The notes under the pieces are model-generated. The model searched no databases. It saw only the letters and a list, made by a program, of their open reading frames with translations, and had not been told where the DNA came from. A DNA stretch of 64,000 nt from Heterocephalus glaber (lineage: Eukaryota; Chordata; Mammalia; Rodentia; Bathyergidae), in the NCBI RefSeq assembly GCF_000247695.1, contig NW_004624801.1, positions 2,507,209-2,571,208 on the forward strand, read 5' to 3'. Shown here in pieces: positions 34,960 through 45,580 of this stretch (positions within the stretch are counted from its first letter, which is position 1; the number at the start of each line of letters is the position of its first letter). Both the position numbers and the translations under genes were made by a program.

Positions 34960-35276
34960 CCCCAGCTTGGCACACTGGAAAGAGGTGGAGACTTTCAGAG
35001 GTGGCACCAGTGGAGGGCTTCAGGTTATTGAGGGGAGGCCCTTAACAAGGTCTCAGGACCTCATCCCTTCCCATTTGCGTTTGCTTCTGGGCCATGAGGT
35101 GAGTGATTCCACCCGGCCCTGCACTCCCACCAGGATGGGCTGCCCCACACCAGAACCCTAAAGCACTAGGTCTGCCAAGTTATGGACTGAACTTCCACAA
35201 CTGTGAGCCTCAATCACTCTTTCCTCTTACAGACTGGTTATCTCAGGTATCTGTTAGGGTGAGGAAAAGCTGATGC
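34960..35276 (+). mobile_element. MaLR-type (ERVL-MaLR) LTR, diverged
   Basis: Ttcagaggtggcaccagtgg, agggcttcaggttattgagg, ggaggcccttaacaag, cttctgggccatgaggtgag, gttatggactgaacttccac, aactgtgagcctcaatcact, ctttcctcttacagactggt, tatctcaggtatctgttagg. The order matches MST/rodent MaLR LTRs. It is older than the copy at 12351. Confidence 0.7.
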
Positions 35277-36029
35277 ATTGCATTTCATGAAGACTCATCC
35301 TGGAGTGAGGAAGGAACTCGCGGAATTAAGCAGATCCGGAACACCCTCAGCTCTGGGCTGCATGAGTAACAGGTGGAGAACTGGGATGTCCTGGGAAGAC
35401 CAGTGAGATGCACCTTCCACGGCCGGTCACCTGGAAGGGCACTCAGGAGCTGGCATGGAGCAGTGTGCCCCGCTGTGCTGTGCCCACCTGAGACCTGAGC
35501 ATCCGGAACTGCGGTGCTGTAGGGCAGAGCGGTAAGAAGGGCCCAATCTTGTTTCAGTCTTTCAGTGGGGCACACTTGGAACCTGGACACACCGTCCCAC
35601 CCCTATAGACAAGTCACTCTAGGGTGAGTCAAAGGCCTGGCCAGTTCCTCTCCTCAAGCGACTCATCTCTGTCACCTGCCACAGGTAGGGAACCACGGCC
35701 ACCTGGAATAGAGGAGTCACAGCTTAGAAACACCCGAGACCTGCTGTTTTCTGATGCTTGTAACGATGCTTATTCTAAGTGTAATGAGGGCTGTGTCCTC
35801 TGCCTCACGTTCAGTCTCTGAGACCTGATGTTCAGTCCTGAACAGATCAAAGAGGCTGGTGCGAGGAGGCCAGGGCCAAGTGGTGTGCTCACCAGCACGG
35901 GCAGGGCCAGACCAGCCGGAGCCCCACAGACAAGCACTCTCTCGGGCAGAACAAGGCTTCCAGCTCCTCCAAAATCCAGACCTGAGTTACCAGGAAATGC
36001 GGGAGGCAAGGGGAAGGGGTGGGCGAAGG
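35277..36029. other. Unique sequence, nothing recognised
   Basis: Open frames up to 140 codons on the minus strand (35770-36192) have no recognisable domain. Confidence 0.4.
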
Positions 36030-36270
36030 AGGAAGGAGATGGAAAACAATTAAAAGAAAAAAGACCTTTGACAGAATTTGATAACCCCGAGTACCCGGAC
36101 CCAGTGATCGGCACCTGACGGCATACAAAAGCCAAAAGGCAGGTCCCGGGATGGGTCAGCTTCAGACTTAATATTTGCCTTTCACTAAGCAAACTAATAA
36201 ATCCCCCATGGTTTGAGCCATGCAGAGCTCCCAGTTTTTATTTATTGGTCAAAACGGCAGGGAATTTTTT
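36030..36270. promoter_or_regulatory. Candidate conserved regulatory block
   Basis: Repeat-free AT-rich sequence with ordered short motifs: aaaacaattaaaag, acctttgacagaatttgat (TCF/nuclear-receptor-like), tcagacttaatatttgcctt, aactaataaatccccc, gtttttatttattggtcaaa (a CCAAT-like ttggtc beside a forkhead-like tttattt). It reads like a conserved non-coding element; no alignment is available. Confidence 0.25.
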
Positions 36271-36549
36271 TTCTTCTTTCCTCCCAGTCCCCCAGGGGGT
36301 AAACAGTCCCCCTCCTTCTCCCTCTTGTCATCAGCTCTGGGTCTGTTTGCCTTCTTCCTCAACAAATTCATGTTCAGTGCAACCGACGGCATGTGCAAAC
36401 AGCTTTGAAGTATCCTTCGGTGACGGACTGCCCCAGACAGGCCTGCTTTTGACTTGTGCAGTCAAAGCCGAAAGGACACAAGCTACTACTGCGTCAGGCA
36501 AGCTGGGAAGGTGACAAAGGAAGAGCCTTAGGGGACCATCATACCAACT

Positions 36550-36640
36550 TCTTTTCTCCCATCTCCCATTTTACAGATGAGAAAAACTGAGACCCAGAGA
36601 AAGGGCTTCGATGATTTACCCATGACCTTGGAGCTCCGTG
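36550..36640 (-). repeat. MIR SINE fragment, antisense
   Basis: Cccattttacagatgagaaa, aactgagacccagagaaagg, then a degraded gatttacccatgaccttgg. Confidence 0.55.
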
Positions 36641-37075
36641 AAGCCAAAGAAGACTAGTTACTATCCAGGGGCTCTCTTCAGGCCTCCCCCGACCTGGCTG
36701 CCCTCAACCTGGAATGGAAGGGTCTTACCGAAGACCAAGGGCCATTTCTAAAGTCACCCCATGTCCTCTAAACCATGGCCTCTGGAGCCTGGGGTCTCGC
36801 TTTCCCATGGGAACCTCCGGTCTCTCTGGCAACAAGACCCACATTTTCCCACCCAGATTTCCAGGGCCATCTGACAAGGACTACAGTACTGCTGTGGGTC
36901 GCATTTCAATGCCACAGAAAATGCTTCTAGGAGAGCCTGAGCTCTCAGGGTGAGGGTGAGCAGTGACTGTGAAATTAAGCTGTGCTCATAACGAACTGAG
37001 GCAAGATGAACGTGTTCGGTCCAGGATGGGGTAACTACTACGCTGCACCCTGCGGAGTGTCTACCATGCTTTTCT

Positions 37076-37271
37076 GCTTTTACTTTGGCAGTACTGAGGC
37101 ATGAACCCAAAACCTTAGTGCTGAGGTGCACTCCCAGCCCTTTTTGTGTTTCTATTCTGGACACATAGTCTCACTAAGTCCCTAAGCTGCCCAGGCTCAG
37201 ACTTATGATCCTCCTGCCTCAGTCTCCCAGAGTGCTTGGATTACAGCTGTGCGCTGCCACATCCAGCTTAA
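37076..37271 (-). repeat. B1/ID fusion SINE (B1-dID type), antisense, with target duplication
   Basis: ID part: ggcagtactgaggcatgaac ... ggtgcactcccagccctttt. B1 part: cacatagtctcactaagtcc, cctaagctgcccaggctcag, atcctcctgcctcagtctcc, gagtgcttggattacagctg. Flanked by catgcttttct (37065-37075) and catgcctttct (37272-37282), one mismatch. Confidence 0.92.
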
Positions 37272-37282
37272 CATGCCTTTCT

Positions 37283-38534
37283 AATACAGAACAAATAGCA
37301 AATCTTGAAGACAGGAACTCCAAGAAAGCTGATGGCGTATGTGTCAAATGTAACAGTAGCATGGAAGACATAGCTAGGAGAGGGTCCCCGGATCTTGTAC
37401 CTGACCCCATCATTTTACAAGAAGGAGGTCAGAGAGGGGACTTTCTGAGACAAAAACTTGGGTCTTTGGCTTCCCTCGGCCTGTACTTTTTTACCAGCTC
37501 CAGACCCCCTCCTAGATCTAGAAATAAGAGACATATAGAGGTGGGGCACAGGGCAGGAGGCAGTTGGTTCAAATCTCACGACACTGATACTTGTCCCACT
37601 TTGCGGACATGCACTACTCTGTAAATTTCTCCTGCTTCCCCACCAGGTTCAGTGCCATCCAGCCTTCAACCTCATCTCCAACTCTGCCTAACAGCTGCCT
37701 CCCTGGGCCAGAGGATCCCACACCAGATGTTTGAAAGGGATTCCTGCCCTAGGCAGAGTCCATCCTGAGCAGCAGGATGCTGAGGACCACTTCGGCCTCT
37801 GGGATTCTGGGATTCTAAGATGAGAAGAAGGGACCAGGGGGAGATTGTTGCCTTTGGCCTGATAGCACGATTCTGCTGGAAGCAATGAATGAATGCAGGA
37901 CACAGATGACGAGAACAGGTGAAATGCATTCATCTTTTCAAAGAGAAAAACTGCACCCAATGAGTGGGGCTGGCATTCCTCCTGGGGCAGCGAAGGGAGG
38001 GAGAGCGGGTTCAGAACCAAACACAGGGTGCATGGGGAATCACAAGTAATGGGAACAGTCTGGATGCTTCACACTCCTCTCTACCCTAGCATGTAATTAC
38101 CTCACTGTGGCCACAGCACGCCAGATGAGTGGGATTAGCTGAAGGCCCGTGTTCCAGCCCCGAAGACGTGCATGCCTGTCTTTCAGCAGAAAAATGGAGG
38201 CTGAATCCCCCGACAAGCAGTGACAACTTCAGGATGCTGTGTGATCCTGAAAACCCGGCTTTTCTAACCTGCAAAAGAACCTGTAATTTGCCTGCCGATT
38301 GTTCTTACTTGTCATGAACACCAAAAAATCGGGCTGGCACAACTCTGTTTCCCGCCCCCCGCCCCTACTCCTGCCTCCAAGTTCCGCTCCCTGATCCCAG
38401 ATAAAGTCAGTGATCTGGAAAGGTAAGAATGAGCTGGGAGGTCCCACTCCACATGCTCGGAATCGCACTCAAAGGTTATCTAGGAGACTTCAGAAGGAAA
38501 GTACACACTTAGCCCCAGTTTACACGCCCTTGAT
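37283..38534. other. Unique sequence, nothing firm
   Basis: A 139-codon frame starting at 37205 runs out of the SINE into this block and is not a gene. A weak MIR-like piece may lie near 37405-37450. Confidence 0.4.
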
Positions 38535-38630
38535 ATTTTAAATAATTCTAGAGTTCAAAGGAATTTCAGGAAGTCCTCTAGCCAACTTCTTCGCTTTCCA
38601 GACAACACCATTGCCAAGATTTCAGCTCTT
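38535..38630 (+). repeat. Possible CR1/L3 LINE fragment
   Basis: Ctagagttcaaaggaatttc, aggaagtcctctagccaact, tcttcgctttccagacaaca resemble the old L3/CR1 phrase gagttggaagggacctt...catctagtccaac...cattttacaga. Weak. Confidence 0.35.
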
Positions 38631-39159
38631 TGTCTCTGTCTAGCAAAGATGCAGAATCTTGTTCTTGATTCCTTCTATGCAGTACATACATGCTTGAGAA
38701 TGTGTGTGCACACACGCACACACGAACACCCACATACGTCATGGTCCATTTATTTCCCACTGTTCCCAGTGGCTGTTGGTCATTGTTTCTTTAATAAACT
38801 GTTGTGTTTTTAATGCTAAAGGGTAGTGTCACTGTTTTAAGTAGGATTGTATCAGACAGCAATTCCAATACCCCGAATTCCCGCCCTATCTACTATCTAT
38901 CCACAGTGTTCTCAGAAGGACAAGGTCTCAGCCATTTCATCATACCCGGGTTTTTGTTCAATAACATGCAACCCTACCATCCCAGAAACAGCTGGTTTGG
39001 TCAGGATTGGTGCCTGGTCCAGAGGCACCCACCTATAGGCTTTGCAGTGGCCAGTGAAACAATCAGACCCACAGCTCCCAGTGCCAACTGGCCAAACCAA
39101 CCAAGTGCATTCATTGGTCACAGAGGTGAAACATGAGCAGAAGCAGAGTCCTTGAGTGA

Positions 39160-39275
39160 CCTGGTAGGTTGACCAATTATTCCAGTTTGCCCAGGCCTGT
39201 CCCAGGTTCAGCCCTGAAAGTCATTTGTCCCAAGACACCCCAGCTCTGGGCATACTGGGACAGTCAATCCCTAAA
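39160..39275. mobile_element. Short palindromic DNA transposon (terminal inverted repeats)
   Basis: The left end ggttgaccaattattccagt plus ttgccca pairs with the reverse complement of the right end (gggcatactgggacagtcaa plus tcc). In between lies gcccaggcctgtcccaggtt, gccctgaaagtcatttgtcc, caagacaccccagctctggg. This is the mammalian element built around gttggtcaccctgtcccgg...actgggac repeats. Family name not asserted. Confidence 0.7.
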
Positions 39276-39576
39276 GCCCAGCGCATCGTAACAGCAGAAT
39301 TCCGGGTTAGGGGCAGTGAGTCCCACTGGGTGGTGACAGTGATGCCATTGTTCTGCTGTCCCTGTATCCCTGGAAACTGCCTATAGCTACTGGGTATGCC
39401 GGATGGCTATGGGCTTTGGGACAGCTGCTGGCACTGTTTCCCATCTGCCTTTCTTCCATTGTGACTTTGGAATAGACCAGCATTTGCAAAGGTTCCTTGA
39501 AACCTAAAGAAACCAAACACCAAGGCTGGCACTGGTATGTGTGCAAAGAAGGGAGAACAACACCTATAAACAATCT

Positions 39577-40017
39577 TTATGCTTCAGTAGCACCAAACAT
39601 CTTCAGGAGGTCACTTTGTGGTGAACCTGAGATGCCAGGAATGTCCTTATTGCTCTCATAGAAGACACTGAAGTCACTAAATGGCCGCACAAACTCATCA
39701 TCCACAAATGCAGGGACACTGGCTCTTCCAACAAAGCAGACTGTCCTCCTCTTTGCAAATAAGAAAGCACAAATGTTTCTGACCCTGTGTGTTGGACAAC
39801 ACTGGGCCATGGCAGATACTGAGGAAGGGTTTTCAACCACACATGCAGCAGTCACAGAGTAAAGGGAACAGAGAAGCCTGAAGTGGTAGTCAGGCATGTG
39901 GGTGACCTGGAGAAACTGGGGAACAAGGTCCTCAACAAAACAACCACACCTGGTAGCTGGCTTGTGTGTCACTAAGTCACCAAGCACCATGATCCGACAA
40001 GGCACCAGTGCCATCAA
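39577..40017 (-). CDS. Unidentified 146-codon open frame, probably not a functional gene
   Basis: An uninterrupted minus-strand frame from an ATG at 40017 to a stop at 39577. The product is hydrophobic, Cys-, Phe- and Val-rich (for example AFVDDEFVRPFSDFSVFYES in its second half) and I recognise no domain. There is no AATAAA or A-tail shortly downstream, no CpG-rich start, and no flanking splice pair was established. The frame stays open upstream of the ATG for about 26 codons. It might be an exon or a decayed retrocopy of a gene I cannot name; chance is the simplest explanation, since frames this long occur elsewhere in the window. Confidence 0.15.
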   Translation of the reverse strand: MMALVPCRIMVLGDLVTHKPATRCGCFVEDLVPQFLQVTHMPDYHFRLLCSLYSVTAACVVENPSSVSAMAQCCPTHRVRNICAFLFAKRRTVCFVGRASVPAFVDDEFVRPFSDFSVFYESNKDIPGISGSPQSDLLKMFGATEA

Positions 40018-40592
40018 AGGGGGTGGGTCTTCACAGCTGACTGCGGATGTGTGTCAAAGACGACTGCTGGGATGAACCACAGGACTCACTGGCCCTGCAG
40101 ACATGTTTCTGTGTGTGACCCACATCAAGCAAACTGAGCATGAAGAAGAGGACCAGAGCTCAGCACCCTGCTTTCCTGCCCACACCTCTCCCTGTGGGCC
40201 CGAGACCCAGAAGAGCATTCACACTGACTCCTGTGCCACTCCGGAACCTGCAGGCCCAGATCCCAAAACTCTCCCCAGGCCACTTGCAATGCACCAACGC
40301 TGGCCTCTGTAGAAGGAGCAGGAAAACTAAGATCCTGTCTGCCCCAAGTGTGGTTAACTATTCACTCAGCATCCGGCTGGACGATAGTGGAGCAAACACG
40401 AGGGATCGCTCTGTGCAAAGGCAGGCAGGTGTGGGAGGTGGGGCGGGCGGCGAGGGTGTGGGGAAACAGGGATGCAGGGGCTGGGCGGGGAAGATGCCAG
40501 CAGCAGGCAGCCGAAGAGGATGTCAGCCGAAGGAAAGAGGGCCCCAGTCTGCGATGGCAAGCCCTCTGAGTCACAGGCCCCCTTCGCCTCAC

Positions 40593-40845
40593 GTCTTCTG
40601 CTAGCTCAGGTCCACACACAAGCTGGTCCTTCAGTCGAGGGTCTTTGCTTTCTACCCAAACATCTCCACAGGGCCAGAAGTTCCTATATTCTCCAAAGTA
40701 AGAATCCTTGATGGATCCAGAGCTCTTGTCTCTTGAGACGGGTGCTGGCCTTAGCCAGGCACTTCGAGGGGTGCTGCTGGGCATGCAGTGGTTCCTGGTG
40801 CTTCCCGGTGGCCGAGGGGCAGCTGCCTCACTCTCCTTCCTGCAC
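40593..40845 (-). other. Candidate internal exon inside a 168-codon open frame
   Basis: On the minus strand a CTAAC branch-point-like site lies about 30 nt before a TCCACAG acceptor ending at 40846. Then 253 nt remain open to a GAC|GTGAGG donor-like site at 40593/40592. The middle of the predicted peptide has protein-like composition (DSYFGEYRNFWP, GDVWVESKDPRLKDQ) rather than repeat-like bias, but matches nothing I know. The frame extends beyond both sites (40362-40868). The polypyrimidine tract is weak. Could be a lineage-specific or non-coding exon, or chance. Confidence 0.2.
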
Positions 40846-41164
40846 CTGTGGACCAGATCACAGCACAAGGGTTAGATGTGGCTCCACAGGGAGCACCAGG
40901 TGTCACATTTTAGTTGATGATGTTCCACCTGATGCTATAAATGAGCAGTATATTCAAAATGCAGTATTTTAGTTAAATAGCAAAAAAGAAGAGAGACCTA
41001 CTTATACCTCCCAAGGAATACTCTGTACACTGAATTATCCCTGGGAACCCCCGACACAAATTCCACCGCTACACACACACAGCTGACTTTAGGGGAAGTG
41101 GAAAATTCTGCTTTTCAGCCTGTCACTACTATACCTGTGAGATATGAGGCTGGGAGCTGGGAGG

Positions 41165-41240
41165 CATCAGGTCACCCACTTTACAGGCAGGGAAACTGAG
41201 GCACAGAGCGCGCCAATGTCACTGGAACTCACGTTCTGCA
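41165..41240 (-). repeat. MIR SINE fragment, antisense
   Basis: Cccactttacaggcagggaa, actgaggcacagagcgcgcc match the MIR reverse core (cattttacagatgaggaaactgaggcacagag). Confidence 0.55.
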
Positions 41241-42266
41241 CCCTGACATTCACTGTGGCTGGAACTCCTGCCTGCTGTCTGACTCCCTCAGCAGCTGACC
41301 TAGAGTGGACTTGTGCAGAGAAAGGAGGACAACAGCAGACAGCCTCCTCTTTCCCTAACACTGACAGCAAAGAAATTAAGATTGTCTTGGATGCACCATG
41401 CTCTCTTCATTCCCCAATCTCATCGCCTCTAATCCTGAGTAACAAATGTATCTGGCACTACCCACTGCCCTCGGGGGCCTGGGCACAGGGAAAGACCCTC
41501 CGAACCTGATGGAGCAGGCTGCTTCCTGGGCCTCTGACCAAAGCAATCACTGTCAACGCACCAGAATAATTTGCACAATTGGAAATCTGTGCGCTCACAA
41601 GTTAGATGCTGTGGATGCAGAAACAAACCAAACAGGCAAATTCCACCCTCACAGGCCTTGGTGAAGGCCACAGAGAGGAGGGGTCCGCTGGGGCATTCAC
41701 AGGGCCAGGGCGGCAATTTCTGGAGGAAAATTCCACTGGGACCCTGGAGGCGTCAGGGACCAGGGCCAGGGCCAGGAACGTGAGGCTCAGCCCCAGGCAA
41801 AGGTGCTCTCCTTCCTGCAGCATCAGCAGGGATGGAGCAGCCAGAGAGAAGGGTGCAGACTGCCAGAGAGGACTGATGTGACAGAGGCCCCAGGATACAG
41901 AGCAAAGATGCTTAAAGCTGTTTCTCTGTAGAAAAACTCAGCAAGGAGACACAGACTACATTTCAGAGTCCCCTACAAATAAAAAACCCAAACCACAGCC
42001 AACATGCAGGCACAAAAGCGTGCTGAGGCCCTGGGTGGCCAAGGAGGAACCAGTCTTTGCCCCAGGTGCTGTCCAGGCCCTCTGGACACGCCCTTTCACT
42101 TGGACCTGAAAAGCCCCCAAACAAACCTAAAGTTCTCCAACCTTCCTATGGTTTCTCTTCCCCTCCCGGGCAGTGGCTTTCTGAGCTGTCTTAGAGAAAG
42201 AAGCCTTTCCCCTGGGAGAGGCAAGCAGCTAGCAAATTAACTGGCAGCAGTCAGGACTTCCTTCTT
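41241..42266. other. Unique sequence, nothing recognised
   Basis: A short (GGCCAG)n-like run (gggaccagggccagggccag) lies at about 41757-41776. Open frames of 70-95 codons are chance frames. Confidence 0.4.
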
Positions 42267-42279
42267 GTTGCCTAGCAAC
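42267..42279. promoter_or_regulatory. Perfect RFX X-box palindrome
   Basis: GTTGCCTAGCAAC is a complete inverted repeat (GTTGC-CTA-GCAAC), the form bound by RFX1-3 dimers. It sits in repeat-free sequence (about 42235-42360) with AAACAAATAAAAAG-type forkhead-like A-rich motifs some 70 bases downstream. The match is exact; function is inferred. Confidence 0.5.
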
Positions 42280-42914
42280 TCCATGCACTTGGCAGTGGGA
42301 CATTAAACAGAGGGGAATGTTGTGAGGCATTTGTAAAACAAATAAAAAGCAAAACACACAATCCCTGAGACTCTCATCCCAGAGAGGCAGACCCAGCCAA
42401 GAGAAATGGGGGGGACAAGAGGATAAACATGAACTGGAAAGTGAGGTGTGGACGTGAGCAGATCGAACCGGCCACCTGCCTGTGAAACTTTCCTCTGTGT
42501 TGCGTTTGTACGCAGCTAAAAGCCACAGGAGGCACAGAACCAGAAGGCACTTATGGATCGGCACAGTGATGGGTTATAAAGCTTGCTACGCAACTCAGCT
42601 GCGTTTTATGCCTCTGTCCTACGTCACACCTCAAGTGCAGTCACTCTGGCCAAGGCGACAGCCACCTCCAGAGCAGGATCCCCACCCCAGCTTCCAACCA
42701 CTTTACAATCGAGCATTTTCATACCTGTTGCTGCAGCCCACGGGGACCGATTTACTGAGGCCTCCAACACACCGCCTTACCTTTCAGCCCAGCTCTGGGC
42801 TCTTTTAAAACTCCTGCCCAGGAGGAGAGTACGCAGACAGTCCATGTTGCAGCAGTCTGTTTCCCGTGGAAGAGAAATGGGATGTGGAGGAGAAGAGAAG
42901 CAGCTAGAGGCTCT

Positions 42915-43275
42915 TGTGGCTAATGGTCCCCAAAGACATTCACATCAGGGTTCCTGCACCCTGTGACTACTACCTTATATAGCAAAAGGGGCTGCACAAT
43001 GTGAGTGAGCTAAGGATCCTGGGATGGGGACATGATTCTGGGTCACCCTGTTGGGCCCTGCATGATATCACAGGTGCCCTTATGACAGAGGAAGAGGGAG
43101 ATGTGACACAAAGAGTAGGCAGATGCAATTATGGAAGCAAGAGGCTGGCAGGGTTCAAAGGGCAGAGACAAGGCTCCCCAGAGCCAAGGCAGTGGCTCTG
43201 CCCTGGAGCTTCCGGAAGACCCATCCCTGTAGACACCTTGACTTCAGCCTGCTGACACTGGTCTCTGGGAATGTG
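42915..43275 (+). mobile_element. MLT1-type (ERVL-MaLR) LTR fragment
   Basis: Taatggtccccaaagacatt, caccctgtgactactacctt, atatagcaaaaggggctgca, ggtgcccttatgacagagga, agagggagatgtgacacaaa, attatggaagcaagaggctg, acaccttgacttcagcctgc match MLT1 LTRs in order. The 3' end is truncated. Confidence 0.8.
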
Positions 43276-43459
43276 GGGTCTGCACTTCCCCACACACTTC
43301 TGAAGAGGGTAGCAAAGTGGGGATAGACACCAACGGCGTGGAGCTGACCAGAAAGGGTGGAATCTGGAATTTGGCTTAGCAAGGCCTACCGAACACCCTG
43401 GATGCTCAGCAGAAAAAGGACAGGTCTCCAAGAGCAACTGAGACAAGAAGCAGCACAAA

Positions 43460-43660
43460 CTTTGTAGCAGGCTATTAAATTATGCTGCTTGCTGCTGTAG
43501 CGTGGGCAGGTGGCTTAATCTCCGAAAGCCTTGGTTTCGTCATTGCAAGATAGCGATAGTATTATCATCTACTGTGGAAAGCTTTTAGGATTAAATGAGA
43601 TAATGCGTGAAAAGCACCTGGAGCATGGTGGATGCCAAGTAAGTGATAACTCTTAGGAAG
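43460..43660 (+). repeat. MIR SINE, sense
   Basis: Gtgggcaggtggcttaatct, ccgaaagccttggtttcgtc, attgcaagatagcgatagta, aggattaaatgagataatgc, gtgaaaagcacctggagcat, ggtggatgccaagtaagtga. Good full-order match. Confidence 0.8.
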
Positions 43661-43744
43661 ATTAGGCCTACAGATAAGGACGACGGGCACTGTTTGTCGC
43701 TTACCCCAATATCTATCCACTTAGTTACAAAACTCTGATTTTTG

Positions 43745-44080
43745 GCTGGCATGATGCAGTTCCAAGTAAAAAGACTGCATTTCTCAGCCTCTCAGGAAGG
43801 TAGGTATGGCCATGTAATTAAGATTTAGTCAATGAGTTGTGAACAGAACAACTATAGTAATTCTGGGGAGGTCGCCATAAAGTGCTGGAAAGAGCCTGAG
43901 TTTTACCTGTCGTCTGTCTTTATGGTTTCTATTTTCAAAAAGGACATGATGGCTGGTGCTCCAGCAGCCACTCTGGTCTACAAGAGACATGTAAGATGGA
44001 AGCCATGTACTAAGATGGTCTAACAAGCAGATGGAATCCTGAATCCCTGGTCACTCCAGTGCTGCAACTCTAGTTTGGGG
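43745..44080 (+). repeat. Old mammalian interspersed repeat, family not named
   Basis: Agactgcatttctcagcctc, aggtatggccatgtaattaa, gatttagtcaatgagttgtg, aacagaac, then gatggaagccatgtactaag, gaatcctgaatccctggtca. This matches a dispersed mammalian repeat with the phrase ggccatgtgactaagttctggccaatgagatgtgagc. I cannot give the name. Confidence 0.55.
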
Positions 44081-45354
44081 CGGCCTTCCTCTGGATTTCA
44101 GTTATGTAAGGCAGAAGGTTCTTCTGTCATCAGTTAGTCCTTGTTGTTTTACAGTTTTCTAGAAATGATAAGGAATGCATTACAGATCCAGGCAAGCGGG
44201 AAGCAGAGTTCACCTGGAGCAAAGGCACTAAAAGTACAGCCCTAGACCAACAGGGTGCATGGGACGTCCAGGTGCACATGAGCGTGAGAACCGCCAGGCA
44301 CATGAGGATCTGGGTGCCCCTTGGTTGTGAGGGCTTGTCCTGTGCATGCAGGACACTCAGTAGCGTCCTGGGGTACCCACTAGCAACCTCCACTCCCTCG
44401 GTGAGGAATTCAAAGGTCTCAGACATTGCCACGGATCCAACGTCAGGAGAGAGGGCTGCAAACTGCTGACGGGTGAGAAACTCTGCCCCAGAGTCACGGT
44501 CCCTTCCTGACCTTGGCTGTACACCAGCTCCACCTGGGAAGCTTTTCCAAATTCCAGAGCCCAGCCTCGCCCCAGCCCAGTGAAATCAGTGTCCGTGAGG
44601 GCAGGGCCGAGGCAGCACCAGAAACTGGCCAGGTGAGTCCCGCAGCGGCCAAGGGGAGGCCAGCAGCCCGGAGGAGAAACCGCGCCAAGCTGCACAGAGG
44701 TCTCCAGCCCTCCCGGTGAGGAGAGCCCGAGCAGCTCCCAAGCAGAACCTGCACCCAGAGTGCCTGGGATAGACTGGGAACCCACAGCCAGCAGCCAGGG
44801 GCAGAATTCCTGGCAGCTGGGTCACCTCAGTTCCCATAAGAACAGGGTGGACACCTTTCAGTCTCTCACCTGAAGAACCGCACACAGCCTCAGTTTCCTC
44901 CCCTAATAAACAGAACACACAATGAGCCATAAACATGACCTCACCCCACAGAAAGCACGGACTTAGGAAGGATAGTGATGGGGCACTGGAGGCCGCTGCC
45001 AGGCAAGGGGTGCAGTCTCTCAGGGCTACACCTGCAGGCAAGGAACCAGCCTGCAAGCAGAGGCCTCACGGGTATTCAATGGATCCCTGAAAATATTTTT
45101 GGTCACAGGCCTACAGCAGATCTGGAAGGGAGAATGGGAAGAGTTAAACGAGAAACCAGCAACCAAGAGGGAGGGAGGGAGGAGGGCTCAATGAACTGAT
45201 GTTCTGACCCCTTAAAGAAAAATGAAGTCCCGGGTCAGGTCTTCTCCCTGCAGGGACTTTTACGTTCATTATTTCGTCCCAGTCTCCCCAGCTAAAATGC
45301 TGAGCCATGCTTTTCCTTGTTTCCCTTGGCCCAAATCATTAAGTCCGGGATGTC
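44081..45354. other. Unique GC-richer sequence
   Basis: A modest CpG enrichment lies near 44635-44735 (gcagcggcc, cccggagg, ccgcgcc, ccggtg, cccgagc). Overlapping frames up to 156 codons on the minus strand have no domain. No promoter or exon can be supported. Confidence 0.4.
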
Positions 45355-45580
45355 TAAAGGAGGAGGAAAGGGGAAGCAGAGAAAGGAGAGGAGAAGGAGA
45401 GAAAGAGAAAGTGAGAAGGGTCAAGAGGAAGAGGAGGAAGAAGAGGAAGAAAAAGAAAAGGAGGAGGAGAAAGAAGAGGAGGAAGAGAAGGAAGCGAAAG
45501 AGGAGAAAGAAGAGGAGAAAGAAGAGGAGGAGGAAGAGAAGGAAGAGGAGAGAGAAGAGGAGGAGGAGGCAGAAGCCATG
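45355..45580. repeat. Long polypurine (GAGGAA-like) tract
   Basis: About 220 bases of nearly pure purine. Uninterrupted purine runs cover 45423-45494 (72 nt) and 45496-45569 (74 nt). It encodes Glu-rich, Lys/Arg-rich or Leu/Phe-rich peptides depending on frame and strand, all artefacts of the repeat. Such mirror-like purine tracts can form intramolecular triplexes. Confidence 0.95.

Noticed and set aside
40790..40830. CTCF-like motif (gtggccgaggggcagctg).
   Set aside because: The G-run is one base short and the spacing does not fit the core CTCF consensus.
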